DNA of 64,000 nt from Bacteroidaceae bacterium (GTDB lineage: Bacteria; Bacteroidota; Bacteroidia; Bacteroidales; Bacteroidaceae): the NCBI GenBank assembly GCA_017617235.1, contig JAFZWQ010000040.1:1-64000 (forward strand), written 5' to 3'. Made by a program: the position numbers and the translations under genes. Position 1 is the first letter of the stretch; the number at the start of each line of letters is the position of its first letter. This document shows positions 33,072 to 42,365 of this stretch, piece after piece. The notes below the pieces were generated by a model. It worked only from the letters and a program-made list of their open reading frames with translations, searched no databases and was not told where the DNA came from.

Positions 33072-36000
33072 ATGAATGTCACAAAAAAGATAAGGATGGG
33101 ATGTTTGAGCCTGTTGCTGGCAGCAATGGGCAGCCACACCTTTGCGCAAACGGGAAAACAATCCGACCTGATTATCAACGAGATTCAGGTGTGTAATATC
33201 GACCAGTTTATCGACCCCTCGTACAACTACGGTGGTTGGGTGGAACTATACAATCCAACTGTAAATACGATAAACTTGGGCAATTTGTATGTGAGCAACG
33301 ACGAAGAGAACCTTTTGCGCTGGCAGTTGTCCGCAAGTCAGGGCACGGTGGAACCTGGAGGATTCGCCATCCTGTGGTTCGACCACTACGATACAGGAAA
33401 TATGTATAGTAGCGAGGCTTACAAACAAATCGGTTTTAAACTGACGTACGAAGGTGGCACTCTTTACATTTGCGACAGTCAGGGTAAACTGATTGCATCG
33501 CAAGAATACCCCCAGGCCATTCAGCGCACCAGCTACGCACGCATTTCCGATGGCGGTGATACATGGGGTGTTACGTCCACTCCCACTCCAGGCAGTAGTA
33601 ACGAAGGCAGCACCTTTGCCGAAGAACAACTGGAAGCACCCACCGTGGACTGCGATGCCACTTTATACACAACTCCCTTCTACATACAGGTAAGCAAACC
33701 GGCCGGAAGCACATTGCGCTATACCACAGACGGCAGTGTTCCCACGCTGGAAAACGGGTCGACAAGCTATGGAGGTAGGATTTATGTGAACGGCGGCACC
33801 AAGATTTATCGTTTCCGCGTGTTCAAGGATGGCTATCTGCCCAGTGGCGTAGTTACGCGTTCCTACATTTATCAGGATAAGGACTACTATCTGCCCATCA
33901 TTTCTGTGGTGACGGACGAGCGGAATCTTTACGACGACACGATTGGGGCCTACACCGTGGGGACAAACGGTATATCTGGATTGGGTGTCAGTACAAATAC
34001 CAACAAGAACCGCAGTTGGGAACGTCCTGTGAACTTTGAATATCTGGTGCCGGAAAATACAGACGGCGGTTCGTTCCTGATGGCATTGAACCAGGAATGC
34101 GACTTCGAAGTTTGTGGCGGCTGGAGTCGTAACCTTTATGCACCCAACGCGTCTTTCCGCTTAAAATCCGGCAAATACTATTTGGGACAGAACTTCCTGC
34201 CCTATGCCTTCTTTCAGGATAAACCCTATATCAAGAGCAAGACCATACAGGTGCGCAATGGAGGTAACGACGGTAATGCTCGTATCCTGGATGCAGCCAC
34301 GCATCAGATTATGCTGGAAAGTGGCATGTACATCGACGTTCAGGCCACGCAACCTGCACACGTGTTCATCAACGGCAAGTTTATGTTCACATACAATGTC
34401 CGAGAACCGAACAATAAGAACCACGGCTACAGCAACTATGGTATAGATACCGATGAAATGGACCAGTTTGAAATACGTGCCGGTTATGGTTACAAGCAAA
34501 TGGTAGGTTCGGACGAAACCTTCATACGTTGGATGAACTTGGCCCAGCAGCTGGCCAAGAACCCCACGGATGACAGTATCTACGAAGAGATTTGCGAACT
34601 GGTGGACATTGCCGAATACTGTAATTATATGGCGGCAGAATGCTATATCGGCAGTTCCGACTGGCTTACCAACTGCAACAATGTGAAGGGCTACCGTTCA
34701 CAGGCCGACGGCAAGTTCCATCTGGTGGTGATGGACGCAGATGCATGTTTCCAATTCAGCGATATGATTTCCCGACTGCCCAACCACCTGTATAATGGTA
34801 ACGCGGGCTTCAAACTGACAGGTCGGAACTACCTTATCGATATATTCTTGAACATGATGGAATACGAACCGTTCCGCAGGCGTTTCGTCGATACATTTTG
34901 TCTGGTCGACGGCAGCGTGTTCGAAACGCGTCGCAGCACCAACATCATCAACGCCATGCGCAGTCGGACGGAAAAGGCTATGGGCTTCGAGGCCAGCAAC
35001 AGCCTGAACGGTTCCGCAAATTGGCTGATAAACCGGATTAGCGACCAGCGTTCAAACCGTCTGGATAATTTCAAGAGTTACATGAGCAGCTACAAGCTCA
35101 ACACCACCTATGGCACAACCATCTCTGCCGATGTACCCATGGCTCGTTTGTCCGTAAACAATCTGGAAATTCCTACGGGAAAGTTCAGCGGAGTCCTGTT
35201 TAATCCTGTTGTCGTAAGGGCACAACCAGTGCCGGGATACGACTTCACGGGTTGGTTGCTGAACGACAGTAGACGGACTCTTGTTTTCAACACCGGTGCC
35301 AACTGGACCTACTACGACAAAGGCCCGATGAACGATGAGAATTGGAAGGAGGAAGATTTCTCGACTGACGGATGGAGCTCGGGCAATGCTCCTCTGGGCT
35401 ATGGTAACGTAGGTATGTCGGGAAGCAGCGACTACAGTACCACTTTGGATTACGGTTCGGATGCCAGTAACAAGCGTCCCACATATTATTTCCGCAAGAC
35501 ATTCAAACTCCCTGGACTGCCCTCGGAAACCGAAGGCTATCAGTTGAGGTGCTATGTAGACGACGGTTGCGTGGTGTATGTGAACGGACAGGAAATTGGC
35601 CGCTATCTGATGCCTGACGGCAAACCTACATACAATACCTATACCACCACATATGTCGGTGCTACGGCTGCTGTCCTGAATTTCGATATCGATAACTCCC
35701 TGCTGCACATGGGCAACAATCTGATCGCCGTAGAGGTTCACAACACCTCGGGCACTTCCTCTGACATATATTGGACAGCCGCCCTTTATCACCTGGAGAA
35801 CAACGACCGCTTCGTCTCTACCGAGAGGGAAGTGAACCTATCCACGCTGGGTACAAGGAATATTTCCCTGACGGCCTGCTACGCCCCGATGGAAGAAAGA
35901 GAACTGATGCCCAACAACGTCTTTCCGCTGAGAGTGAACGAGGTGAGCGCCGGCAATAGCGTTTTCATAAACGAATATTTCAAGAAGAACGACTGGGTGG

Positions 36001-36611
36001 AACTCTATAACACCACAGATACCGAACTCGATGCTGCCGGACTGTACATTAGCGATAATGCCAATAATCCGTTCAAGTACCAAATCCCGGGCAATGCAGA
36101 CTTTAACACTAAAGTTCCGCCTCATGGACACCTTATCCTGTGGGCCGATAAATTAGAATCTCTGACCCAACTGCATGCCCCCTTCAAACTGGAGAACGAA
36201 GACGGGAATATGGTACTCATTACCTCGTCCGAGGAATTTGTGGCCAACAATCAGGCGTTCTTCGATGTGCATCCCTCGTTGTGTGAATTCACTGACAAAC
36301 TGGAATATTGTAACCACAAAGGCGACCAAAGCGTGGGTCGCTACCCCGATGGAAGTAATCGGTACTATCTGATGTATCGTCCTACCATCGGACGGATGAA
36401 TTCTCTGCTTCCCGAAGACGATTCGCTGGGCTTCGATCCGACATACACCGCTGTCGAACCCACCCTTGCCAGTCAGGACAATCCGATATCGCCAGTGGGC
36501 TACTACACCCTCAGCGGACTGTTCATGGGACGCGAGTCCAGTTCCCTGCGATCAGGGATTTATGTGGTGCGGTTGTCTAATGGGAAAAGCCAGAAAATTG
36601 TTGTCAAATGA
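33072..36611 (+). CDS. Large surface protein with lamin-tail, chitobiase-like and CotH domains
   Basis: A 1179-residue exported protein (signal peptide ending HTFAQ). In order: a lamin-tail domain (LIINEIQVCN ... GGWVELYNPT), a chitobiase/hexosaminidase C-terminal-type module (AGSTLRYTTDGSVPTLENGS), a CotH kinase-like domain (about 270-700, with VVMDADACFQF as the likely metal site), a jelly-roll segment (about 755-930), a second lamin-tail domain (FINEYFKKNDWVELYNTTD) and a C-terminal tail (LSGLFMGRESSSLRSGIYVV) resembling the sorting tails of Prevotella secreted proteins. CotH domains phosphorylate spore-coat proteins in Bacillus; here the target is unknown. It begins 15 nt after pdxB. Confidence 0.88.
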   Translation: MNVTKKIRMGCLSLLLAAMGSHTFAQTGKQSDLIINEIQVCNIDQFIDPSYNYGGWVELYNPTVNTINLGNLYVSNDEENLLRWQLSASQGTVEPGGFAILWFDHYDTGNMYSSEAYKQIGFKLTYEGGTLYICDSQGKLIASQEYPQAIQRTSYARISDGGDTWGVTSTPTPGSSNEGSTFAEEQLEAPTVDCDATLYTTPFYIQVSKPAGSTLRYTTDGSVPTLENGSTSYGGRIYVNGGTKIYRFRVFKDGYLPSGVVTRSYIYQDKDYYLPIISVVTDERNLYDDTIGAYTVGTNGISGLGVSTNTNKNRSWERPVNFEYLVPENTDGGSFLMALNQECDFEVCGGWSRNLYAPNASFRLKSGKYYLGQNFLPYAFFQDKPYIKSKTIQVRNGGNDGNARILDAATHQIMLESGMYIDVQATQPAHVFINGKFMFTYNVREPNNKNHGYSNYGIDTDEMDQFEIRAGYGYKQMVGSDETFIRWMNLAQQLAKNPTDDSIYEEICELVDIAEYCNYMAAECYIGSSDWLTNCNNVKGYRSQADGKFHLVVMDADACFQFSDMISRLPNHLYNGNAGFKLTGRNYLIDIFLNMMEYEPFRRRFVDTFCLVDGSVFETRRSTNIINAMRSRTEKAMGFEASNSLNGSANWLINRISDQRSNRLDNFKSYMSSYKLNTTYGTTISADVPMARLSVNNLEIPTGKFSGVLFNPVVVRAQPVPGYDFTGWLLNDSRRTLVFNTGANWTYYDKGPMNDENWKEEDFSTDGWSSGNAPLGYGNVGMSGSSDYSTTLDYGSDASNKRPTYYFRKTFKLPGLPSETEGYQLRCYVDDGCVVYVNGQEIGRYLMPDGKPTYNTYTTTYVGATAAVLNFDIDNSLLHMGNNLIAVEVHNTSGTSSDIYWTAALYHLENNDRFVSTEREVNLSTLGTRNISLTACYAPMEERELMPNNVFPLRVNEVSAGNSVFINEYFKKNDWVELYNTTDTELDAAGLYISDNANNPFKYQIPGNADFNTKVPPHGHLILWADKLESLTQLHAPFKLENEDGNMVLITSSEEFVANNQAFFDVHPSLCEFTDKLEYCNHKGDQSVGRYPDGSNRYYLMYRPTIGRMNSLLPEDDSLGFDPTYTAVEPTLASQDNPISPVGYYTLSGLFMGRESSSLRSGIYVVRLSNGKSQKIVVK

Positions 36612-36717
36612 ATTATTTTTCATAATTTGCAACGTAAAATACTGCACAAATTGCCACTTTATGTGCAAAAAAGATATGTTTTTTAACTAAAAATTTGGTA
36701 ATTAGCCGTAGAAGTCG

Positions 36718-36725
36718 TAACTTTG
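36718..36725 (+). promoter_or_regulatory. -7 box TAACTTTG of the acpP-fabF-rnc operon
   Basis: A -33 TTTG at 36694-36697 lies 20 nt upstream. Leader of about 45 nt to ATG 36776. Confidence 0.7.
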
Positions 36726-36775
36726 CACCCGAATTAGAAAGATAACATTATTCACAAAATTAATTATTTACCATT

Positions 36776-37012
36776 ATGGCTGATATTGAAGCAAAAGTAA
36801 AAGCTATTATCGTTGATAAACTTGGTGTAGACGAAAGTGAAGTTGTAGAAACTGCAAACTTTACCCAGGACCTGGGTGCTGACTCTCTGGACACCGTAGA
36901 GCTCATCATGGAGCTGGAGAAGGCTTTCAACATCACTATTCCCGACGATGCTGCTGAGAAGATTGCCACCGTTGGTGACGCTATCAAGTTTATTGAAGAG
37001 GCTCAGGCCTAA
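36776..37012 (+). CDS. acpP: Acyl carrier protein
   Basis: Carries growing fatty-acyl chains on a phosphopantetheine arm in the cytoplasm. 78 residues, strongly acidic. The attachment serine lies in [16 protein letters not shown] (Ser at about residue 39). Full length, with its own promoter, and followed by fabF and rnc in the usual Bacteroidota order. Confidence 0.98.
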   Translation: MADIEAKVKAIIVDKLGVDESEVVETANFTQDLGADSLDTVELIMELEKAFNITIPDDAAEKIATVGDAIKFIEEAQA

Positions 37013-37040
37013 ACAGAACAAACATTTGAAGATTGGGGAT

Positions 37041-37071
37041 TGAAGATTGGATTTTCAATTTTCAATCTTCA
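37041..37071 (+). other. Hairpin between acpP and fabF
   Basis: TGAAGATTG (37041-37049) pairs perfectly with CAATCTTCA (37063-37071). It is built from GAAGATTG / TTTTCAAT tandem units and may set the acpP:fabF message ratio. Confidence 0.55.
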
Positions 37072-37100
37072 ATTTTCAATTTATTATCCAAACAAAATAC

Positions 37101-38366
37101 ATGGAATTAAAAAGAGTTGTAGTTACCGGCATAGGTGCCGTAACACCATTGGGAAACACCGCTGAGGAAACCTGGCAGAACATAGTAGCAGGCGTTAGTG
37201 GTGCTGCACCTATCACCCATTTCGACACCACGAATTTCAAGACCACCTTTGCCTGTGAAGTAAAGGGTTTCGATGCCACACAGTTCATCGACCGCAAAGA
37301 GGCTCGCAAGATGGACCCCTATTGCCAGTATGCTATGGCTGCTGCCACTATGGCCGTCGAGAACAGCGGTCTCGATTTGGAGAAGACCGACCTGAACCGT
37401 GTAGGTGTAGTGTTGGGCGTGGGTATTGGCGGTATGCACACCTTCGAAGAGGAAGAATGGAACTACGAGCGCACCCACGAGACTCTGGGTCCCAAGTACA
37501 GCCCCTTCTTCATTCCCAAGATGATTGCCGACATTGCAGCTGGTCAGATTAGCATGAAATATGGCATGCACGGACCTAACTACATTACTTCCAGTGCTTG
37601 CGCCAGTTCCACGAACGCCTTGGCCGATGCCTTCAACCTGATTCGTCTGGGTAAGGCTGAAGTTATGGTGACTGGTGGAAGTGAGGCTGCTATCTATCCA
37701 GGTGGTGTAGGCGGTTTCAACGCCATGCACGCCCTCTCTACTCGTAACGACGAGCCCGAGAAGGCCAGCCGTCCTTTCAGTGCCAGTCGCGATGGCTTCA
37801 TCATGGCCGAGGGTAGCGCCATGCTCATCCTGGAAGAATTGGAACACGCCAAGGCTCGTGGTGCACATATCTATGCCGAGGTGGCAGGTTGTGGCATGAG
37901 TGCCGACGCCCACCACATTACGGCCAGTCATCCCGAAGGTCTGGGTGCCAAGTTGGTGATGAAGAACGCCCTGGAGGATGCTGAGATGCAGCCCGAGGAA
38001 ATCGACTACATCAACGTTCACGGCACATCGACCCCCGTTGGTGACATCAGCGAGGTTAAGGCCATTAAGGACGTGTTCGGTGAACATGCCTATGAGTTGA
38101 ACATTAGCTCCACGAAGTCCATGACGGGCCATCTGTTGGGTGCTGCCGGTGCCATCGAGGCCATGTTCAGCGTACTCAGTGTTGCCAACGACATTGTTCC
38201 GCCAACCATCAATCACGAGGATGGCGACGAAGATCCCGAAATCGACTACAAGTTGAACTTCACGTTCAACAAGGCCCAGAAGCGCACCGTTCGTGCTGCT
38301 TTGAGTAACACCTTCGGTTTTGGCGGTCACAATGCCTGCGCCATCTTCAAGAAGTACAATGGCTAA
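37101..38366 (+). CDS. fabF: Beta-ketoacyl-ACP synthase II
   Basis: Condenses malonyl-ACP with acyl-ACP in fatty acid elongation. 421 residues from ATG 37101 (MELKRVVVTGIGAVTPLGN); an upstream TTG in the repeat tract is rejected. The catalytic triad is visible: Cys in TSSACASSTNAL, His in NVHGTSTPVGD, His in MTGHLLGAAG. It overlaps rnc by 8 nt. Confidence 0.98.
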   Translation: MELKRVVVTGIGAVTPLGNTAEETWQNIVAGVSGAAPITHFDTTNFKTTFACEVKGFDATQFIDRKEARKMDPYCQYAMAAATMAVENSGLDLEKTDLNRVGVVLGVGIGGMHTFEEEEWNYERTHETLGPKYSPFFIPKMIADIAAGQISMKYGMHGPNYITSSACASSTNALADAFNLIRLGKAEVMVTGGSEAAIYPGGVGGFNAMHALSTRNDEPEKASRPFSASRDGFIMAEGSAMLILEELEHAKARGAHIYAEVAGCGMSADAHHITASHPEGLGAKLVMKNALEDAEMQPEEIDYINVHGTSTPVGDISEVKAIKDVFGEHAYELNISSTKSMTGHLLGAAGAIEAMFSVLSVANDIVPPTINHEDGDEDPEIDYKLNFTFNKAQKRTVRAALSNTFGFGGHNACAIFKKYNG

Positions 38367-39285
38367 CTTCTTCGACCTTTGGATACGTATAAAGCTCCCC
38401 TTCCTTCGGGATAGGGAGCTTTATCGTTCTTTACACCAGATATTGGGCTTTTATCCTCGTGATATTCGTCCATACAAGGTGGCTATGCTGCACAAATCCG
38501 TGGCAGTGAAAGAGGAGGGCAAACGCATTAACAACGAACGTTTGGAGTTTTTGGGCGATGCCATCCTGGGTGCCGTAGTCGGTCACGTTGTATTCAAGCG
38601 CTTTCCAAAGAAATCCGAAGGTTTCCTCACCAATGCCCGTAGCAATATTGTCAAGCGTCAGACGCTGAACAAACTGGCTCAGGAAACGGGTTTCGACAAG
38701 CTCATTATCACAAACTTCAAGCAGCAGACACACAACAACTATGTTTCGGGCAATGCTTTCGAGGCATTGGTAGGTGCCATTTACCTGGATCGTGGCTATG
38801 CCCACTGCGTACGTTTCGTTCGCGACAAGATAATGACGGAACTCGTCAATATCGACAAAGCTGCCAACGAGGTGAACTACAAGAGCAAACTTATCGAATG
38901 GGGTCAGCGTCACCACATCAGCATCGACTTCCAATCGGAAGAGAGCCGCGAAAACAATGCCACTCCCGTCTTCCATTGTCGCATCGTTATCGCAGGCACC
39001 GAATGCGGAACGGGTAAGGGCTATTCCAAGAAAGAAAGTCAGCAAGATGCTGCCCGTAAAGTCACGGAACGTCTGCAAAAGGACCGCGACTTTAAACTCA
39101 GCCTTATTGTTCCCCAGGAACAGCAGATGGAACGCTATGCGGACATCACCCCCGTCAGTGCCGAGGAAAAACAGACGGCGGAGACAGAGAAAACCATCGA
39201 TATCGATTTCTCAGATATCAGCACGCGGACCAAGACTCGCGAGGAAATCATTGCTGAGGCCGAGGCCAAGGCCTTTGCCGAATAA
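38359..39285 (+). CDS. rnc: Ribonuclease III
   Basis: Cuts double-stranded RNA in rRNA and mRNA processing. 308 residues from ATG 38359, which overlaps the fabF stop. The signature ERLEFLGDAILGAVV (catalytic E/D) is present, then a dsRNA-binding domain (KSKLIEWGQRHHISIDFQSE ... GTGKGYSKKESQQDAARKV). A C-terminal extension of about 60 residues (QQMERYADITPVSAEEKQ...) is acidic and of unknown use. A 9-bp hairpin lies in the first 65 nt of the gene. Confidence 0.96.
   Translation: MANFFDLWIRIKLPFLRDRELYRSLHQILGFYPRDIRPYKVAMLHKSVAVKEEGKRINNERLEFLGDAILGAVVGHVVFKRFPKKSEGFLTNARSNIVKRQTLNKLAQETGFDKLIITNFKQQTHNNYVSGNAFEALVGAIYLDRGYAHCVRFVRDKIMTELVNIDKAANEVNYKSKLIEWGQRHHISIDFQSEESRENNATPVFHCRIVIAGTECGTGKGYSKKESQQDAARKVTERLQKDRDFKLSLIVPQEQQMERYADITPVSAEEKQTAETEKTIDIDFSDISTRTKTREEIIAEAEAKAFAE
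38391..38422 (+). promoter_or_regulatory. Hairpin inside the 5' end of rnc
   Basis: AAAGCTCCC (38391-38399) pairs with GGGAGCTTT (38414-38422), with an inner TTCG-type apex, followed by ATCGTTCTTT. It is a candidate RNase III site or attenuator within the coding region. Confidence 0.5.
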
Positions 39286-39296
39286 CCCCACAGCCT

Positions 39297-40286
39297 ATGT
39301 ATTCCGCCAATCCCACTCGTTATACGGAAATGACGTACCGCCGTTGCGGACAGTCCGGCATCCTGTTGCCGGCAATCTCGCTTGGCTTTTGGCATAATTT
39401 CGGGAATGTGACTCCTGAAATGCAGAGCCGTGCCATTGTGCGTGCCGCCTTCGATGCTGGCATCACCCATTTCGACCTGGCCAATAACTACGGTCCCGAC
39501 CCAGGTGCAGCTGAACAGCGACTCGGTAAGTTCTTGCATGACGACCTCAGTGCCTATCGAGATGAACTTTTCATTTCCACCAAGGCGGCCTACGATATGT
39601 GGGACGGACCTTATGGCTCTTGGGCTTCGCGCAAGCACCTCATGGCCAGCCTCGACCAGAGTCTTCGTCGCCTGCAGCTCGATTATGTCGACCTTTTCTA
39701 TTGTCACCGATACGACCCCGCAACACCTCTCGAGGAAACATTGCAGGCACTTGTCGACATTGTGCGCCAAGGTAAGGCACTCTATATCGGACTTTCCCGT
39801 TGGCCGTACCAAGCCGCACAAACTGGCTACGAATACCTGCGACAGCATGGTGTGCCCTGCCTCATCTATCAGGGACGTCTGAACCTTTTTGACCAGGCTC
39901 CAAAGCACGAGGGTATACTTCGTCAGGCCGCTGAAAATGGTGTTGGATTCATTGGTTTCTCGCCCTTGGCTCAGGGACTGCTTACCAACCGCTATCTCAA
40001 TGGAATACCTGCCGACAGCCGTATGGCACATGACCCACGTTTCCTGCATGCCGACATGTTAACACCCCAGGTTCTTGCCCGTATCCGTGGGCTCAACGAC
40101 TTGGCCATTCAGCGTGGCGAATCCCTGTCTGCTATGGCGCTCAGTTGGATTCTTTCCCATCCCGAGGTAACCAGTGTCATCATAGGTGCCAGCTCACCCG
40201 AACAACTGCGGTGTAACCTGGACGCTCTTGCCAGTCCACCTTTCACCCCAGAACAACTGTCTGCCATCGAAGATATTCTCCAATGA
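39297..40286 (+). CDS. Aldo/keto reductase, YghZ (L-glyceraldehyde 3-phosphate reductase) type
   Basis: A 329-residue TIM-barrel NADPH oxidoreductase. Opening MTYRRCGQSGILLPAISLG, then THFDLANNYGPDPGAAEQRL with catalytic Asp/Tyr, Lys in FISTKAAYDMWDGPYGSWAS, and His in LFYCHRYDPATPLEE. The AYDMWDGPYG segment marks the YghZ/Kv-beta-like subgroup. The C-terminal cofactor segment VTSVIIGASSPEQLRCN is intact. 11 nt after rnc, so probably the last gene of that operon. Confidence 0.93.
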   Translation: MYSANPTRYTEMTYRRCGQSGILLPAISLGFWHNFGNVTPEMQSRAIVRAAFDAGITHFDLANNYGPDPGAAEQRLGKFLHDDLSAYRDELFISTKAAYDMWDGPYGSWASRKHLMASLDQSLRRLQLDYVDLFYCHRYDPATPLEETLQALVDIVRQGKALYIGLSRWPYQAAQTGYEYLRQHGVPCLIYQGRLNLFDQAPKHEGILRQAAENGVGFIGFSPLAQGLLTNRYLNGIPADSRMAHDPRFLHADMLTPQVLARIRGLNDLAIQRGESLSAMALSWILSHPEVTSVIIGASSPEQLRCNLDALASPPFTPEQLSAIEDILQ

Positions 40287-40302
40287 GATAGAAAAACGAA
40301 AA

Positions 40303-40334
40303 CAAGGAAGGAAGCCAATCGGCTTCCTTCCTTG
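40303..40334. terminator. Terminator between the aldo/keto reductase and tRNA-Lys
   Basis: A perfect 14-bp stem, CAAGGAAGGAAGCC/GGCTTCCTTCCTTG, with AATC loop. On the minus strand it is followed by TTTTCGTTTTT, so it mainly ends the tRNA transcript. Confidence 0.85.
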
Positions 40335-40337
40335 CTT

Positions 40338-40413
40338 TGGTGACCCGCTCGGGGCTCGAACCCGAGACCCCAACATTAAAAGTGTTGTGCTCTACCAGCT
40401 GAGCTAGCGGGTC
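40338..40413 (-). tRNA. tRNA-Lys (anticodon UUU), CCA encoded
   Basis: The minus strand folds as a cloverleaf: acceptor GACCCGC/GCGGGTC, D arm GCTCAGCTGGTAGAGC, anticodon loop ACTTTTAAT with TTT, T arm CGGGTTCGAGCCCCG. The discriminator A and CCA are encoded (40338-40341). Confidence 0.96.
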
Positions 40414-40448
40414 ATCCTATTTGCAAGCCCTTTTTCGGTTTGCGGGTG

Positions 40449-40480
40449 CAAAGATACGAATAAGTGAGCAAAATCCCAAA
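40449..40480 (-). promoter_or_regulatory. tRNA-Lys promoter, partial copy of the dispersed promoter repeat
   Basis: Minus strand: TTTTGCTCACTTATTCG then the -7 box TATCTTTG (40449-40456), followed by CACCCGCAAA. The inverted repeat TTTGC-ACCC-GCAAA spans box and start. Confidence 0.7.
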
Positions 40481-40539
40481 TTTTTTGAAGATTTTCGAAC
40501 GAGAGTATCTAAAACAGAAGATTCAAAGGTATGATAATT

Positions 40540-41607
40540 TTACTCTTTCAGGACGAATCGCCGATAATAGGAGAGGCACAAGGTGGTGAGCGGAAGAGCA
40601 ATAATGAGTCCGATGAAACCCAACAATGAGCCCCATATCGAGAGCGAAAGGAGAATGACGGCAGGGTTCAGTCCCATCACCTTTCCCATGATGCGTGGTG
40701 TAAGGTACATATCCTGAATGGTCTGGACAATGGCGAACACAGCCAGGGCCATGAGCAGGATAATCCAGAAACTTTGTCCTGTCTCGAGACTCTTCATCAG
40801 AGCCAGCACAATAGTGGGAATAAAACCAATGAGCTGGAGGTAGGGTACCATATTGAGGAGTCCGATAAGAAGTCCCAAGCCGATTGCCATGGGGAAGTCG
40901 ATGATGAGGAATCCGATGGAAAAGAGAATACCTACGATGAGGGCAATGAGCGATTGTCCACGGAAGTAAGAATTCATGCCATGCTTGACATCCTCTGCCA
41001 ACCCCTGGAAGAATGCGCGTTTATTGGCCGGAATCAGGTTTATCCATCCTTCTGATAGCCGCTCATAGTCGAGCAGGATAAAGAATAGGTATAGAAATAC
41101 GGTGAATACGGTGAATATGCCCAAAATGAATCCAAAGGTCTGGGTAATGAGGTTCCAGAGTTGTCCAAGGGCTGTTTGCAACGCATCGCGCACATTGTCC
41201 TGTTGAATCAGTTGAACAATGTCGTTCTCATTCACAAAACGCTGTATATGACGGGTAACGGTATCGATGAGGTTGTTGTCTCCCAGATATTGTTGGGCAA
41301 TGGGAGCCAGATATTCGCTGAACTTGGTGGTCTCCTCGATGATGGGGGGAACCACAAGCAGCATAATTCCGGTAATTGCTCCTAATACAATAATAAGGGC
41401 TGCCACAATGCTTACGATGCGATTCCGCAACCGGCACTTAAACTGCAGAAAACGTACGAGCGGATATATCATGTAGGCCAGTAACCACGCTATGAAGAAA
41501 GGCAGGAGCACGGAACTGAGACGTCTCAGTAACAAGCCGATACCCAGGAATAGCAAAACAAGTGTGATATTGCGGATGAAACTGTCGAAAGTTATTTTCT
41601 TTTCCAT
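40540..41607 (-). CDS. AI-2E family transporter (PerM type)
   Basis: A 355-residue inner-membrane protein. Hydrophobic segments at the N-terminus (ITLVLLFLGIGLLL, VLLPFFIAWLLAYMIYPL), at about 65-90, 150-180 and four or more in the C-terminal half, with a large soluble loop (about 95-150). The C-terminal GLNPAVILLSLSIWGSLLGF-IGLIIALP block is the family signature. Some members export AI-2 or act as Na+/H+ antiporters; the substrate here is unknown. 12 nt downstream of tdk on the same strand. Confidence 0.92.
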   Translation of the reverse strand: MEKKITFDSFIRNITLVLLFLGIGLLLRRLSSVLLPFFIAWLLAYMIYPLVRFLQFKCRLRNRIVSIVAALIIVLGAITGIMLLVVPPIIEETTKFSEYLAPIAQQYLGDNNLIDTVTRHIQRFVNENDIVQLIQQDNVRDALQTALGQLWNLITQTFGFILGIFTVFTVFLYLFFILLDYERLSEGWINLIPANKRAFFQGLAEDVKHGMNSYFRGQSLIALIVGILFSIGFLIIDFPMAIGLGLLIGLLNMVPYLQLIGFIPTIVLALMKSLETGQSFWIILLMALAVFAIVQTIQDMYLTPRIMGKVMGLNPAVILLSLSIWGSLLGFIGLIIALPLTTLCLSYYRRFVLKE

Positions 41608-41619
41608 TTTTTGTAGGGG

Positions 41620-42207
41620 TTAGGCATTTTTCGTTGCTTCCTCGTAACAATGGCGGCAGAGAGGTTCGTATTCCTGCTTTTCGCCCAACATCACCTGTTT
41701 TTCGCCTGCCACAATACGATGACTGACATAGGCCAGGGCACCACATCGAACGCAGATGGCATGTTGCTTGGACACATCGTCGGCTATGGCGCACAAAGCG
41801 GGCATAGGACCAAAGGGTCGTCCCTGGAAGTCGAGGTCCAGTCCGGCCACAATGACACGTACGCCACGGCTGGCCAGTTCCTGACAAACATCGACTATGC
41901 CTGGGTCGAAAAACTGCGCTTCGTCGATACCCACCACTTCATTGTCTGCCGACATCAACAGGATGCTGGCCGAGGAATCGACGGGTGTCGAGGGTATGGA
42001 ATTGCCCTCGTGGCTCACCACGTCCTCTTCGGAATATCGGGTATCTATGGCCGGTTTGAAGATTTCCACTTTCTGTTTGGCGAACTTCGCCCGTTTCATG
42101 CGACGGATAAGTTCCTCGGTCTTGCCCGAGAACATGGAGCCGCAGATGACTTCCACACGCCCCTGGCGCATGATTTCACCATTCCTCTCTGCTATTGTCA
42201 GTGACAT
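41620..42207 (-). CDS. tdk: Thymidine kinase
   Basis: Phosphorylates thymidine in pyrimidine salvage. 195 residues from ATG 42207 ([20 protein letters not shown]), chosen because the -7 box at 42231-42238 lies between it and a longer upstream in-frame start. P-loop [16 protein letters not shown], Walker B-type [11 protein letters not shown], and a zinc site formed by CVRCGA and CRHC. Co-transcribed with the AI-2E-type gene. Confidence 0.96.
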   Translation of the reverse strand: MSLTIAERNGEIMRQGRVEVICGSMFSGKTEELIRRMKRAKFAKQKVEIFKPAIDTRYSEEDVVSHEGNSIPSTPVDSSASILLMSADNEVVGIDEAQFFDPGIVDVCQELASRGVRVIVAGLDLDFQGRPFGPMPALCAIADDVSKQHAICVRCGALAYVSHRIVAGEKQVMLGEKQEYEPLCRHCYEEATKNA

Positions 42208-42230
42208 CGTGATTTGGGTTATTATCGTTG

Positions 42231-42238
42231 CAAAGTTA
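42231..42238 (-). promoter_or_regulatory. -7 box TAACTTTG for tdk
   Basis: A TAnnTTTG match 23 nt before ATG 42207. An A/T repeat tract (42239-42268) lies just upstream. Confidence 0.65.
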
Positions 42239-42332
42239 GAAATTAAACGGCAATAATTAAAAGTTAAAGGCAATTTCTTACCATTTGCCTACAAAAAAAT
42301 TGCAGACTAACGTCTTTTCGTCAAAAAACCAT

Positions 42333-42340
42333 TATATTTG
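42333..42340 (+). promoter_or_regulatory. -7 box TATATTTG for the DUF3298 lipoprotein
   Basis: A TAnnTTTG match 25 nt before ATG 42366. Confidence 0.6.
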
Positions 42341-42365
42341 CATGCACTAACCTAACTATACAAAC

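Noticed and set aside
37047-37100. Longer fabF starting at a TTG
   Set aside because: The extra residues are translated repeat and hairpin sequence; ATG 37101 gives the normal FabF N-terminus.
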